64,000 bases of DNA from Chryseobacterium sp. C-71. GTDB lineage: Bacteria; Bacteroidota; Bacteroidia; Flavobacteriales; Weeksellaceae. Each line of letters opens with the position of its first letter. The stretch's first letter is position 1. This document shows positions 1 through 8,338 of the stretch, in pieces. The stretch is from positions 2,356,001 to 2,420,000 of the forward strand of contig NZ_CP087131.1 in the NCBI RefSeq assembly GCF_020911865.1, read 5' to 3'. The notes beneath the pieces were generated by a model. The model was not told the DNA's origin and ran no database searches. It saw only the letters and a list, made by a program, of their open reading frames with translations. The position numbers and the translations under genes are program-made.

Positions 1-740
1 ACGCACAGGCTTTCAACAAAGCCTGGTCTGAAGGTCCGCTGGAAGGGGCTTTTGTTACTTTGATTCCGTTTGTGTTTTTAGGTTTGGGATATCTGATCCA
101 TATGTTTGGAGAAAACAAAAGCTTTGGCAATTACGCTAAAATCGCATTATTATTCATTATCACATTTGTTTTCGATGCTATTCTGGCTTACGAAATTGAA
201 TCTAAATTGTACGAACTGAACAAAACTTTTGAGTCTCTTCCATTCGATCTCAAAATAGCATTTACCAAGAATCAGTTTTGGGGAATTATTTTCGCCGGAT
301 TTATAGTGTATATCATTTGGGGATTGGTTTTCGATTTTGTGATGAAAGAACATAAAGAAAAAGACAAGATCAAAAACGAACAAATCAGAAGACAAAAAGA
401 CATTTTGGTTCATCAGGAAAGAATCGTTGATTTTGAAAAGCAAAAAGAAGAAGTCAGAAACAGCATCGGAAGCATCAAAGAACTGATTGCCAAAGCAAAA
501 GGCAGAATTGAAGAACTTCAGAATATTATCGACGGAGTGATTATTCCTACGAAAGATTACAAACTCTACGCATCAGAATATATGCAGGGCTGGATCACAT
601 TTATGAGTGAAAAATTAGCCGTTTCTCAATCTGTAAAACAGGAAATGATAGAAGAATGTAAGAAGCAATACAATTACAATCTCAACAAAGTAGGAGCAAA
701 TTCCGATAGTCAGAACTCTGTTTACATGTCAGTTTTATAA
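1..740 (+). CDS. Membrane protein with C-terminal coiled coil, 5'-partial
   Basis: The frame is open from base 3 through the window edge, so the N-terminus lies outside; the TTG at 60 is only an internal codon. The visible 245 codons show three hydrophobic segments (IPFVFLGLGYLI, IALLFIITFVFDAILAY, FWGIIFAGFIVYIIWGLVF), then a long charged stretch rich in K, E and Q that should form a coiled coil in the cytoplasm. I recognise no catalytic motif. It ends 9 bases before a VWA-like lipoprotein, so the two are probably co-transcribed and may form one envelope assembly; that link is inference. Confidence 0.7.
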   Translation, partial: AQAFNKAWSEGPLEGAFVTLIPFVFLGLGYLIHMFGENKSFGNYAKIALLFIITFVFDAILAYEIESKLYELNKTFESLPFDLKIAFTKNQFWGIIFAGFIVYIIWGLVFDFVMKEHKEKDKIKNEQIRRQKDILVHQERIVDFEKQKEEVRNSIGSIKELIAKAKGRIEELQNIIDGVIIPTKDYKLYASEYMQGWITFMSEKLAVSQSVKQEMIEECKKQYNYNLNKVGANSDSQNSVYMSVL

Positions 741-749
741 AATTTAATT

Positions 750-1634
750 ATGAAAAAAATATTTTACCTCATTATCGCTTCTGCGTTTTTTATTCAATGC
801 GGAAAGTCGGAGAAAAAAGTTTCAGAAAACACAACGCCAATAGATAATTCTGCAAAAAACCTGAACGTAAGCGTTTTAATTGATCTTTCAGACAGAATTG
901 ATCCTGAAAAAAATCCAAATCCGACGATGGAATATTTCCAGAGAGATACGGAATACATCAAAGCGATTGAAAAAGGATTTTTAGATCACATTAAAAGCAA
1001 GAAAGTTATTCAGCTCAACGATCAGATGCAGGTTTTCTTTAATCCTGAACCTTCAGATCCTAAAATGAACGAACTGACAAAAGAGCTGAAAGTGTCTTTC
1101 GATAAAAACACGACAAAGGAAAATATTAATTTGGTTCAAAACAAATATTCTTCGTTGCCAATGCAGATTTACGAGTCAGCGATAAAAGATAAAAAATATG
1201 TCGGATCAGATATCTGGGAGTTTTTCAAGAATAAAGCAAAAGATTACTGCATCAAAGACGATCACAGAAATGTACTTTTCATTTTAACTGACGGATATAT
1301 TTATCACAAAGATTCTAAATTTTCTGAAGGTCAAAAAACCTCTTATCTCACTCCGGAACTCGTAAAATCTTTAAAACTAAATTCTTCGGATTTCAAAAAT
1401 AAAATTCAGGATAAAGGTTTGGGATTTGTAAAAGCCAATGATGATCTAGATAATCTTGAAGTTATTGTTTTGGGAATCAATCCCGCAAAAGGAAATCCTT
1501 TCGAAGCCGATGTCATCAAAGAATATTGGGAAAATTGGTTCAAAGAAATGAAAATCAAAAATTATCAGATTAAATCTGCCGATTTGCCATCAAATCTGGA
1601 GCCTATTATTTTAAAAGCAATTTCAGGTAAATAA
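750..1634 (+). CDS. VWA-like lipoprotein
   Basis: Starts with a lipoprotein signal peptide ending in FIQC, placing the protein in the envelope. The mature part has VSVLIDLSDRID near the N-terminus, a MIDAS-like DxSxR start, and RNVLFILTDGYIY in the middle, as expected for the core strands of a von Willebrand factor A fold. Such domains bind metal and mediate protein contacts. It follows the partial membrane protein by 9 bases and is closed by a terminator at 1664-1690. No enzyme function can be read. The VWA assignment rests on two short motifs and is moderately sure. Confidence 0.65.
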   Translation: MKKIFYLIIASAFFIQCGKSEKKVSENTTPIDNSAKNLNVSVLIDLSDRIDPEKNPNPTMEYFQRDTEYIKAIEKGFLDHIKSKKVIQLNDQMQVFFNPEPSDPKMNELTKELKVSFDKNTTKENINLVQNKYSSLPMQIYESAIKDKKYVGSDIWEFFKNKAKDYCIKDDHRNVLFILTDGYIYHKDSKFSEGQKTSYLTPELVKSLKLNSSDFKNKIQDKGLGFVKANDDLDNLEVIVLGINPAKGNPFEADVIKEYWENWFKEMKIKNYQIKSADLPSNLEPIILKAISGK

Positions 1635-1663
1635 AAAACACTCTTCTACATATCATTCATTCC

Positions 1664-1690
1664 AAAGGCGAAGTTTTCTTCGTCTTTTTC
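1664..1690 (+). terminator. Rho-independent terminator after the lipoprotein gene
   Basis: AAAGGCGAAG (1664-1673) pairs with CTTCGTCTTT (1678-1687) around a TTTT loop, with one G-U pair, followed by T residues. Confidence 0.65.
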
Positions 1691-1718
1691 TTATTACTAT
1701 GATTTGTAATCTTTTTCC

Positions 1719-1726
1719 TATTTTTG
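1719..1726 (+). promoter_or_regulatory. -7 promoter element of the two-component operon
   Basis: TATTTTTG fits the Bacteroidota -7 consensus TAnnTTTG. Transcription would begin near 1733, leaving about 87 bases before the GTG at 1820. No good -33 TTTG is found at 19-21 bases; a TTTG lies only 12 bases upstream. Confidence 0.45.
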
Positions 1727-1819
1727 TGAAATTCGGTTTTGCTTAAAACCTTCAACACAGTTTTGCTTAATAAAAATTGGTGGAGACAACAGTTTACCTT
1801 AAAAAATAAACATCTAGAC

Positions 1820-2527
1820 GTGAAAAAAATTGTTCTGATTGAAGATGAAACCAGCGTAGTTTCTTTTATTAAAAAAGGACTTCAGGAAAAAGGATATGAA
1901 GTTTCGGTGGCATTTGACGGATTAACAGGTGTAAGCCTGGTGCAGGAGAATGATTTCGAATTGGTCATTTTAGACATTATGCTTCCCGGAATGAATGGTC
2001 TGGACGTCTGCAAGGAAATCAGAAAAACCAACAAACACGTTCCTATTCTTTTTTTAACGGCATTGGGAAGTTCAGAAAATATTGTTCTCGGACTCGAAAG
2101 TGGCGGTGATGATTATTTGGTGAAGCCTTTTAAGTTTATCGAGTTGGTTGCCAGAATTAAATCTTTACTAAGAAGAAGCGTTCCCATTGCAACTCCCGAA
2201 GTAACAGAAGATGAAACTTTTAATGAATATCTTTTTCAGTTTTCAGATTTGACGGTGAACGACTATACCAAAAAAGTAGTGCGTGCCGGAGAAGAAATTT
2301 CTCTGACCTCTACCGAATATAAATTATTGATGTATTTCCTCAACAATCCAGAAAAAGTAATTTCAAGAGCAGAAATTCTGGATGCAGTTTGGGGAGTAAA
2401 CTATGAACTTGGAACCAATGTTGTAGATGTCTACGTTAATTATTTAAGAAAAAAAATAGATAATCAGGACGACAAAAAGCTCATCCATACAGTGATTGGA
2501 ATGGGTTATGTCTTAAAAAAGCCATAA
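1820..2527 (+). CDS. OmpR-family response regulator
   Basis: N-terminal receiver domain (KKIVLIEDE acidic pocket, phospho-acceptor Asp52 in LVILDIMLPGMNG, conserved Lys in DDYLVKPF) and a C-terminal winged-helix DNA-binding domain ending HTVIGMGYVLKKP. It is a transcription factor phosphorylated by the kinase encoded 3 bases downstream. I start at the GTG at 1820 because the receiver fold begins there; an in-frame TTG at 1739 would add 27 residues unlike the family. TTTAAT repeats upstream of the gene at 4084 could be its operator, which would make this pair local regulators. Confidence 0.9.
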   Translation: MKKIVLIEDETSVVSFIKKGLQEKGYEVSVAFDGLTGVSLVQENDFELVILDIMLPGMNGLDVCKEIRKTNKHVPILFLTALGSSENIVLGLESGGDDYLVKPFKFIELVARIKSLLRRSVPIATPEVTEDETFNEYLFQFSDLTVNDYTKKVVRAGEEISLTSTEYKLLMYFLNNPEKVISRAEILDAVWGVNYELGTNVVDVYVNYLRKKIDNQDDKKLIHTVIGMGYVLKKP

Positions 2528-2530
2528 AAG

Positions 2531-3940
2531 ATGCCTAACAAAATGATAACAAATCAAACCAAAACGATGGTGCTTTTGATGGTTGTTTTTACGACCGTTA
2601 TTTCCATTTTTGGAGGTTTGGTTTATTTTTCTATTGTTAATTTTTCGCATCAGCGTTTCTATGAATTGCTGAAAATCCGTACGACAACCATTGTACAGAT
2701 TGAAAAAGGAAAAGAACATCTTGATTTACCTGAAAATTATATCCTCAACGGTTTAAACGACGAAGAACTTCCCATGGAAAGGGATTATGTTTTTGCCGTT
2801 CCTTCAGATTCAAATTTCAAACATATTTCCAAAGAAGTTCACATTCCGGATAGTTTTTTTAAAAATATCATCAGACGAGGCGAGGCAAATTACAACGATA
2901 AAGAATTTTACTACATCGGTCAGTCTTTTAGATTTCAAAACAAAGATTACATTGCTATCGCATCGGCAAAAAACCATTACGTCGTTCATTATTTAGGATT
3001 TTTGAAGAGAACATTGATTACCTGTATGATTCTCTCGATTTTCTTCAGCATGATTTTTTCTTTTTATTTATCTAAAACTTTATTTAAACCTATCCTTAAA
3101 ATCACCGGAAAAGTAAAAGAAATCAGCTCAGAGAACCTGCATTTAAGATTAGAACCACAGCCTGACAACAAAGAATTAAACGAATTAGTCGAGACATTCA
3201 ATACGATGTTGACAAGAATTGAAACATCATTTGAAACTCAAAATCATTTGATCGGAAACGTTTCGCATGAGCTCAGAACACCACTCACATCCATTATGGG
3301 AGAAGCCGATGTCGCACTTTCTATCAACCGAACTGCCGATGAATACAAAGAAACTTTAGAAATCATCCTGGACGAAGCCGAGAAACTCGATAAAAAAATA
3401 AAAGCGCTTTTAATCATTGCTCAAACCGGTTTTGACGGAAAAATTCAGAAAATCGATAAAGTAAGAATCGACCAATTACTTTGGGATGTGATAGAAACCA
3501 TCAGAAAAATAGATTCACGAAATAATATTTTTCTCGACATCAGCATGTTGCCCGATAATCCAAAAAAACTGAAAGTTCAGGGGAACGAGCAGCTTCTGCA
3601 TCTTGCAGTTGCCAATATTGTGAATAACGGTTGTAAATATTCCAACTTCCAGCAGGTAAAAGTTTCACTTGGAGCTACAGATACAGATGTTTACATCATC
3701 ATCAAAGACACAGGAATCGGTATTCCGGAATTTGAAATGGATAAAATCTATGATCCTTTCTTCCGAGCCTCAAACACTAAAAATTATGAAGGGTACGGCA
3801 TTGGACTTCCTCTTGCCCGAAACATTGTGAGAATGCATAATGGTGAATTGATTGTGAGTTCACACGAAAATCAGGGAACAACTGTGCAAATGCGTTTTCC
3901 TACTATTTATGCAGCACAGCAGAAAGAAAAACAACCTTAG
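2531..3940 (+). CDS. Sensor histidine kinase
   Basis: Membrane sensor: TM1 about residues 12-35, a periplasmic part of about 120 residues, TM2 about 161-182, a HAMP linker, then the HisKA domain with phospho-acceptor His246 in NVSHELRTPLTSI. The HATPase domain has the N box (NIVNNGCKY), G1 (DTGIGIP) and G2 (GYGIGLPLARNIV). All catalytic motifs are intact, so it should autophosphorylate and pass phosphate to the regulator encoded just upstream. The periplasmic part has no domain I recognise, so the signal is unknown. A hairpin terminator follows directly. Confidence 0.93.
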   Translation: MPNKMITNQTKTMVLLMVVFTTVISIFGGLVYFSIVNFSHQRFYELLKIRTTTIVQIEKGKEHLDLPENYILNGLNDEELPMERDYVFAVPSDSNFKHISKEVHIPDSFFKNIIRRGEANYNDKEFYYIGQSFRFQNKDYIAIASAKNHYVVHYLGFLKRTLITCMILSIFFSMIFSFYLSKTLFKPILKITGKVKEISSENLHLRLEPQPDNKELNELVETFNTMLTRIETSFETQNHLIGNVSHELRTPLTSIMGEADVALSINRTADEYKETLEIILDEAEKLDKKIKALLIIAQTGFDGKIQKIDKVRIDQLLWDVIETIRKIDSRNNIFLDISMLPDNPKKLKVQGNEQLLHLAVANIVNNGCKYSNFQQVKVSLGATDTDVYIIIKDTGIGIPEFEMDKIYDPFFRASNTKNYEGYGIGLPLARNIVRMHNGELIVSSHENQGTTVQMRFPTIYAAQQKEKQP

Positions 3941-3960
3941 CTTCAAAATGAAGCATTTTT
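3940..3960 (+). terminator. Terminator of the two-component operon
   Basis: GCTTCA (3940-3945) pairs with TGAAGC (3949-3954), followed by ATTTTT. Confidence 0.6.
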
Positions 3961-3970
3961 AAAATGAAAT

Positions 3971-4029
3971 TCTAATCTCATTTTAATCTCTTTAATTACA
4001 TTTTAATTCCGTTCCAAAGGTCTTCTAAT
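3971..4029 (+). promoter_or_regulatory. Helically phased TnTAAT repeats, candidate response-regulator operator
   Basis: TCTAAT or TTTAAT occurs at 3971, 3982, 3991, 4002 and 4024, mostly 9-11 bases apart, on one face of the helix. CATTTTAAT recurs exactly at 3979 and 3999. OmpR-family regulators bind direct repeats with about this period. The array ends 11 bases before the -7 element at 4040. Confidence 0.45.
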
Positions 4030-4039
4030 CTTACAGATA

Positions 4040-4047
4040 TAGTTTTG
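4040..4047 (+). promoter_or_regulatory. -7 promoter element of the UspA-like/YoaK operon
   Basis: TAGTTTTG matches TAnnTTTG. Transcription would start near 4054, 30 bases before the ATG at 4084. No convincing -33 TTG is present, which suits an activator-dependent promoter. Confidence 0.45.
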
Positions 4048-4083
4048 TATTATCAAAATAGGTAACAACTAAATCTAAAAGAT

Positions 4084-4581
4084 ATGATCAAGACCATTTT
4101 AATTGCAACAGACTATTCTCTTGAATCTTTAAATATATTAAAGAAAGTTTTAAAAGAGAAAAACGCTACGGAAGAAAACACGCAGTACAACATCTTGCTT
4201 GTATCAGGTTATGACATGGGAGATTCTATCAGAGATCTTTTATTCAATACCAAAGGAACGGTTTTCAACAAAATCAGATCAAAAGAATTCTGCGATGCCT
4301 ACAGCATCATCAAAAACAAATATCCGCACTTGGTAAATAAAATTGTCTGTGATGTCTTCACCGGAAGTTTCCAGAGAGCATTCAACAATTATCTGACAGC
4401 AGAAAATATAGAAGAAGCATATTATGCAGCGAATCTGAAAGATAAGAATACCAAAGGAAAATTTGACTTAGCTCCTTACATCAAAAAGGCTAAAGACATC
4501 CAGGTGAAAGAAATAACGCTTGGTGTTCCGGAATTTATGCCCGAAAGAGGAAGACTTGCAGAAGTTTTTGTTGAAGTTTAA
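4084..4581 (+). CDS. UspA-like hypothetical protein
   Basis: A 165-residue soluble protein. The N-terminus KTILIATDYSLESLNILKKVL has the beta strand, Asp and helix of a universal-stress-protein (Rossmann-like) fold, and NILLVSGYDMGDS could be its second strand. The C-terminal GxxG nucleotide motif of classical UspA proteins is absent, so ATP binding is not supported. It sits behind phased operator-like repeats and precedes a YoaK-family membrane protein by 30 bases, suggesting one regulated unit. Function unknown. Confidence 0.6.
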   Translation: MIKTILIATDYSLESLNILKKVLKEKNATEENTQYNILLVSGYDMGDSIRDLLFNTKGTVFNKIRSKEFCDAYSIIKNKYPHLVNKIVCDVFTGSFQRAFNNYLTAENIEEAYYAANLKDKNTKGKFDLAPYIKKAKDIQVKEITLGVPEFMPERGRLAEVFVEV

Positions 4582-4611
4582 ATTAAATGTCACCATTTAA
4601 AATCTAAAAAA

Positions 4612-5460
4612 ATGTTAAGAAATTATAGTAACAGCAGGACATTGGGAGACAATATAAGACTGGGGACGCTGACTGCCTTTACGGCAGGAACTATAAATAT
4701 TGCATCTCTACTTATATTTTTATCCTTTACCTCAAACGTAACGGGACATTACGCCGTATTTGCCGCAGAAATCAGTAAAGGAAACTGGTCACAGGTTGCT
4801 GTTGTAGGCGCATGGATTTTCCTTTTCTTCTTCGGAAGTTTCACAGCAAACTTTTTCGTCATCAATTTTAATAAGAAAAGTAAATATTTTGCCCATGCAA
4901 TGCCGCTTATTCTGGAGATTCTATGTCTCGTCGGAGTTGGTTTTTACGGTCAGTTTTATTACCGAAAAACTCTGGAAGAAGCAGAAGTTTTGGTAGCCTT
5001 AATGCTTTTTGCAACAGGTTTACAGAATGGTTTGACGGCAAGTATATCTAACTTTTTGGTGAAAACAACCCACCTTACAGGTACTACAACAGATTTAGGA
5101 ATTCTTGCATCCATGTTTACCCACAAAAAATACAGAAAAAACCCTGAATTAATCGCAAGAGCAAAGCTTTTATTGAGCATTATGTCTGCTTATGTTTTAG
5201 GAGCTATTTTCTCAGGATTGGTTTATTACTCATTAGAATTCAGCGTTTTTTATATCATCAGTTTATGTTTACTGGTCGTGATTGGGTATGATTTCTATAA
5301 AATTAATATCAGACACTTCAGAACCAATTACCGATACGCAAAAATTTACAACAAGCCGAACTTTATGGCATTTATGTATGATAAAATCCACGGTAATGGT
5401 GAAGTGATGATAAAAGAAACCAGGAAAGAAAAATCTAAGCTTGTCTTAGAAGAAACTTAA
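4612..5460 (+). CDS. YoaK family (DUF1275) membrane protein
   Basis: An inner-membrane protein with about six hydrophobic segments. Features of the DUF1275/YoaK family are visible: TAFTAGTINIASLL in the first helix, SNVTGHY, and the conserved middle signature GLQNGLTASISN followed by TTHLTGTTTDLG. No biochemical role is established for this family. It lies 30 bases downstream of the UspA-like gene and is probably in the same transcript, ended by the hairpin at 5508-5539. Confidence 0.88.
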   Translation: MLRNYSNSRTLGDNIRLGTLTAFTAGTINIASLLIFLSFTSNVTGHYAVFAAEISKGNWSQVAVVGAWIFLFFFGSFTANFFVINFNKKSKYFAHAMPLILEILCLVGVGFYGQFYYRKTLEEAEVLVALMLFATGLQNGLTASISNFLVKTTHLTGTTTDLGILASMFTHKKYRKNPELIARAKLLLSIMSAYVLGAIFSGLVYYSLEFSVFYIISLCLLVVIGYDFYKINIRHFRTNYRYAKIYNKPNFMAFMYDKIHGNGEVMIKETRKEKSKLVLEET

Positions 5461-5507
5461 ATGATCAGTCAATTGACAGCACAAATCGTATATACTTTAG
5501 TTTTGTA

Positions 5508-5539
5508 GCCTCTGTTTGTTTTGCAAACGGGGGCTTTTT
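5508..5539 (+). terminator. Terminator after the YoaK gene
   Basis: GCCTCTGTTTG (5508-5518) pairs with CAAACGGGGGC (5524-5534), using G-U pairs, followed by TTTTT. A TAGTTTTG -7-like box lies directly in front at 5498-5505, so a very short independent RNA cannot be excluded. Confidence 0.7.
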
Positions 5540-5784
5540 ATTTGGCTTAAAATCCGGTTTTTTTAGTAATGAAAACCTTTATGGTCTTTGTTAAGTAGAA
5601 CGCCTTTGCGAACCTTAAAAGCAGTTAGTATATAAAAATCTTTGCGAACCTTGCGTTAAAAATTTTTTTTGCCTTTAAAAACGTGTAATCAGATTAATTT
5701 AATCAGACTTAATTTTTAATTCATCACCTATTTATTTTAAATCTTATTTCCTTTGACTATTTTTGTAAGTTCATTCATCATTTT
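5540..5784. repeat. Intergenic stretch with AACGC/GCAAAG dispersed repeats before mutL
   Basis: The gene-free stretch 5461-5784 holds the terminator above, two copies of a CTTTGCGAACCTT motif (about 5602-5616 and 5640-5653, the second followed by GCGTTAAA), and the mutL promoter. These motifs belong to the dispersed family seen at 18890, 19380, 19725, 42770/44037 and 61850. No gene is seen. Confidence 0.5.
5758..5765 (+). promoter_or_regulatory. -7 promoter element of mutL
   Basis: TATTTTTG matches TAnnTTTG and would give a leader of about 13 bases. Confidence 0.5.
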
Positions 5785-7566
5785 ATGTCAGATATTATTC
5801 AGCTTTTACCGGATCATGTAGCCAACCAAATTGCAGCAGGTGAAGTGGTGCAGCGACCTGCATCGATTGTAAAAGAACTTTTGGAAAACGCCATTGATGC
5901 CGGAGCTTCAAAAATAGAACTGATCATAAGAGATGCCGGCAAAAATCTCATTCAGGTGGTTGATGATGGAAAAGGAATGTCTGAAACCGATGCCAGAATG
6001 GCTTTTGAAAGACACGCCACTTCAAAAATACGAGCAACCGACGATATTTTTAAAATTTCTACAAAAGGATTTCGTGGAGAGGCTTTGGCTTCCATTGCAG
6101 CAGTTTCGCAGGTAGAATTGAAAACCAAACAGGCAGAATCTCCGCTTGGAACCAATATTTATATTGAAGGTGGAATTTTTCAGTTTCAGGAACCTGTACA
6201 GACTGCGGAAGGATCTAATTTTTTAGTTAAAAATCTCTTCTACAATGTTCCGGCAAGAAGAAAATTTCTAAAAAATAATAATATAGAATTCAGACACGTT
6301 ATTGATGAATTTCAGCGTGTGGCATTGGCTCATGAAAATTTAGAATTTTCTATGTTTCATGATGATGACCCTGTTTTCAGACTGAGAAAAGGCACACAGA
6401 TGCAAAGAATTGTGGATGTTTTCGGAAGAAAATTACATCCGCAACTGATTCCGATTAAAGAAGATATTCTTTGGTGTAAACTTCACGGATTTGTTGCTAA
6501 ACCTGAAGGCGCAAAAAAGACCCGTGGCGAACAGTTTCTTTTCGTCAACGGAAGGTTTTTTAAAAGTCCGTATTTCAACAAAGCAGTGCAGGAAGCTTTT
6601 GAAGGGCTTCTTTTACCCGGATATATCCCAACATTTTTTCTTTTTCTGGAATTAGATCCTGAGAAAATCGATGTGAATATTCATCCGCAGAAGACAGAAG
6701 TAAAATTTGAGGATGAACATTTAATTTTTGCTTTGATTCGTTCTACCATTAAACGGTCATTGGGAATTTATAACATTGCACCAAGCTTAGATTTTGAAAG
6801 AGATCCACAGCTTGACGAAATGATGCAGAAAAGTTTTCCAAGCAAGAGCAACAATTCTGGTGGAAGCTTAAAAATGCCTGAAATCATTGTAGACCGTGAT
6901 TATAATCCATTTTTAGAAGAACGAGAGGTAACCAAAACCGAGATTCATAATCTTACGGAAATGTATCATCAGAATATTTCTGCAGAACCTTCTAAAATTA
7001 ATCTTTTTGAAGATGAAGATTTTGATGAAGATTTGATGCGCCTTCCGAACGGATATTGGCTGTTTAACAAAGGCGACAGAACGCTGATGCTTGATTTGGG
7101 TAGAATGCACCGATTATTAGTTGCCGAAAATAATAAAAATGTAAAAAAAGGCAACGTAAGTCACGCCTTACTGTTCTCTTTGGAGTATCACATGAACGAA
7201 ATTGAGAAAAATAAATACAAATCCATTAAAAAATTTCTCCCAGAGCTCGGATTTGACATGAAAATTGCACATGAGAACGTGCTCAGAATCGATACTGTTC
7301 CTGAAGGATTGAAAGAAACTCAAGTGATGAAGTTTCTTGAAAATCTATTTGACATTTTAGAATATAAAACCGAGGACGAATTTATGCAGTTTTATCACAA
7401 TCAATGGGCAAAAATGCAGTCGAAATCAAGATTTGATTTTATTTATAAAGCAGATGCTGAGCAAGTGATCAAAGACTTTACCGCATTAGGTTTCCCTGAA
7501 TTTTTACCTACCGGAAAAAGATGCTTTTATGAAGTTCCGTTTAATGATTTGAAAAATAAATTTTAG
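5785..7566 (+). CDS. mutL: DNA mismatch repair protein MutL
   Basis: Links mismatch recognition by MutS to strand removal. The N-terminal GHKL ATPase is complete: KELLENAIDAGAS, DDGKGMS, GFRGEALASIA, then the S5-like domain with FVNGR and DVNIHPQKTEVKF. After a variable linker (about residues 350-415) comes a C-terminal dimerisation domain. At the place where MutL proteins usually carry DQHAxxE, this one reads LLVAENNKNVKKG, and no CPHGRP motif appears at the end (FLPTGKRCFYEV). The nicking metal site therefore seems lost. Length (593) is normal. A rhomboid gene follows after 3 bases. Confidence 0.95.
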   Translation: MSDIIQLLPDHVANQIAAGEVVQRPASIVKELLENAIDAGASKIELIIRDAGKNLIQVVDDGKGMSETDARMAFERHATSKIRATDDIFKISTKGFRGEALASIAAVSQVELKTKQAESPLGTNIYIEGGIFQFQEPVQTAEGSNFLVKNLFYNVPARRKFLKNNNIEFRHVIDEFQRVALAHENLEFSMFHDDDPVFRLRKGTQMQRIVDVFGRKLHPQLIPIKEDILWCKLHGFVAKPEGAKKTRGEQFLFVNGRFFKSPYFNKAVQEAFEGLLLPGYIPTFFLFLELDPEKIDVNIHPQKTEVKFEDEHLIFALIRSTIKRSLGIYNIAPSLDFERDPQLDEMMQKSFPSKSNNSGGSLKMPEIIVDRDYNPFLEEREVTKTEIHNLTEMYHQNISAEPSKINLFEDEDFDEDLMRLPNGYWLFNKGDRTLMLDLGRMHRLLVAENNKNVKKGNVSHALLFSLEYHMNEIEKNKYKSIKKFLPELGFDMKIAHENVLRIDTVPEGLKETQVMKFLENLFDILEYKTEDEFMQFYHNQWAKMQSKSRFDFIYKADAEQVIKDFTALGFPEFLPTGKRCFYEVPFNDLKNKF

Positions 7567-7569
7567 AAG

Positions 7570-8334
7570 ATGTTTAATAATATACCGCCGCTGACGAAGA
7601 ATATAATTATACTGAATATTGTTGTTTATGTTGTGACCAATTTCTTTTTGTATGCCTTACACAATCAACAACTTTATTACTCTTTAGCAGCTTTTTTTCC
7701 TTTATCGCCCTTATTCAAATCTTGGCAGATTATTACCCACATGTTTATGCACGCCCCATTAGGAAATGGTTCTGGATTGATGCATATTTTCTTTAATATG
7801 TTTACGCTTTTCAGTTTTTCATTTTTAGAAAATGTTTTAGGTGGAAAACGATTTTTGATTCTTTATTTTTTAAGCGGAATCGGTGGCTTCTTATTGTTTA
7901 ATGGGTGGGAATTCATTCAGGTTGAAAGACACGCAATGGAACTTGAGGCTCTCGGGTTTGATTTATCAGCTTATTTTTCTGGCGAAAATCAGGTTTTTAA
8001 GGGTTCTGTAGAATCGATTGAAACACAAAAAAGCCTTGTTGCAAACATTATGCAAACCATGAGTACACCATTAGTTGGTGCTTCAGGCGCAATTTTTGGT
8101 GTTGTAGCAGCTTTTGCAACTCTTTTTCCTAATGAAAAAATGATTATTCTATTTATTCCATTCCCGATAAAAGCAAAATATTTACTTATCGCTACAGTTG
8201 CAGGTTCAATATTTTTCGGAATTAATGGAAATATGGGAGGCATTGCTCACTTTGCTCACGTAGGCGGGGCTTTGGTGGGTTACATTCTTGCCAGAATATG
8301 GAGGAAACATTTGTATAGATTTAACCAACACTAA
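7570..8334 (+). CDS. Rhomboid family intramembrane serine protease
   Basis: About six transmembrane helices. The rhomboid active site is visible: nucleophile Ser172 in GASGAIFG, the paired His in HFAHVGGALVGY (about residue 230), and the oxyanion-side HxxxN in MHIFFNM (residues 72-76). An insert of about 50 residues (115-165, including a short charged stretch) separates two of the helices. It should cleave transmembrane substrates in the inner membrane; the substrate is unknown. It is tightly packed between mutL (3 bases) and the first EEP-family gene (4 bases). Confidence 0.92.
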   Translation: MFNNIPPLTKNIIILNIVVYVVTNFFLYALHNQQLYYSLAAFFPLSPLFKSWQIITHMFMHAPLGNGSGLMHIFFNMFTLFSFSFLENVLGGKRFLILYFLSGIGGFLLFNGWEFIQVERHAMELEALGFDLSAYFSGENQVFKGSVESIETQKSLVANIMQTMSTPLVGASGAIFGVVAAFATLFPNEKMIILFIPFPIKAKYLLIATVAGSIFFGINGNMGGIAHFAHVGGALVGYILARIWRKHLYRFNQH

Positions 8335-8338
8335 CTTC

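Noticed and set aside
1739..1819. N-terminal extension of the response regulator from a TTG codon
   Set aside because: The 27 extra residues do not look like a receiver domain, and the GTG at 1820 begins exactly at the first strand.
5498..5539. A TAGTTTTG box directly before a terminator hairpin, as a tiny sRNA gene
   Set aside because: The start would fall inside the hairpin; the YoaK gene needs a terminator at this place, which explains the hairpin fully.
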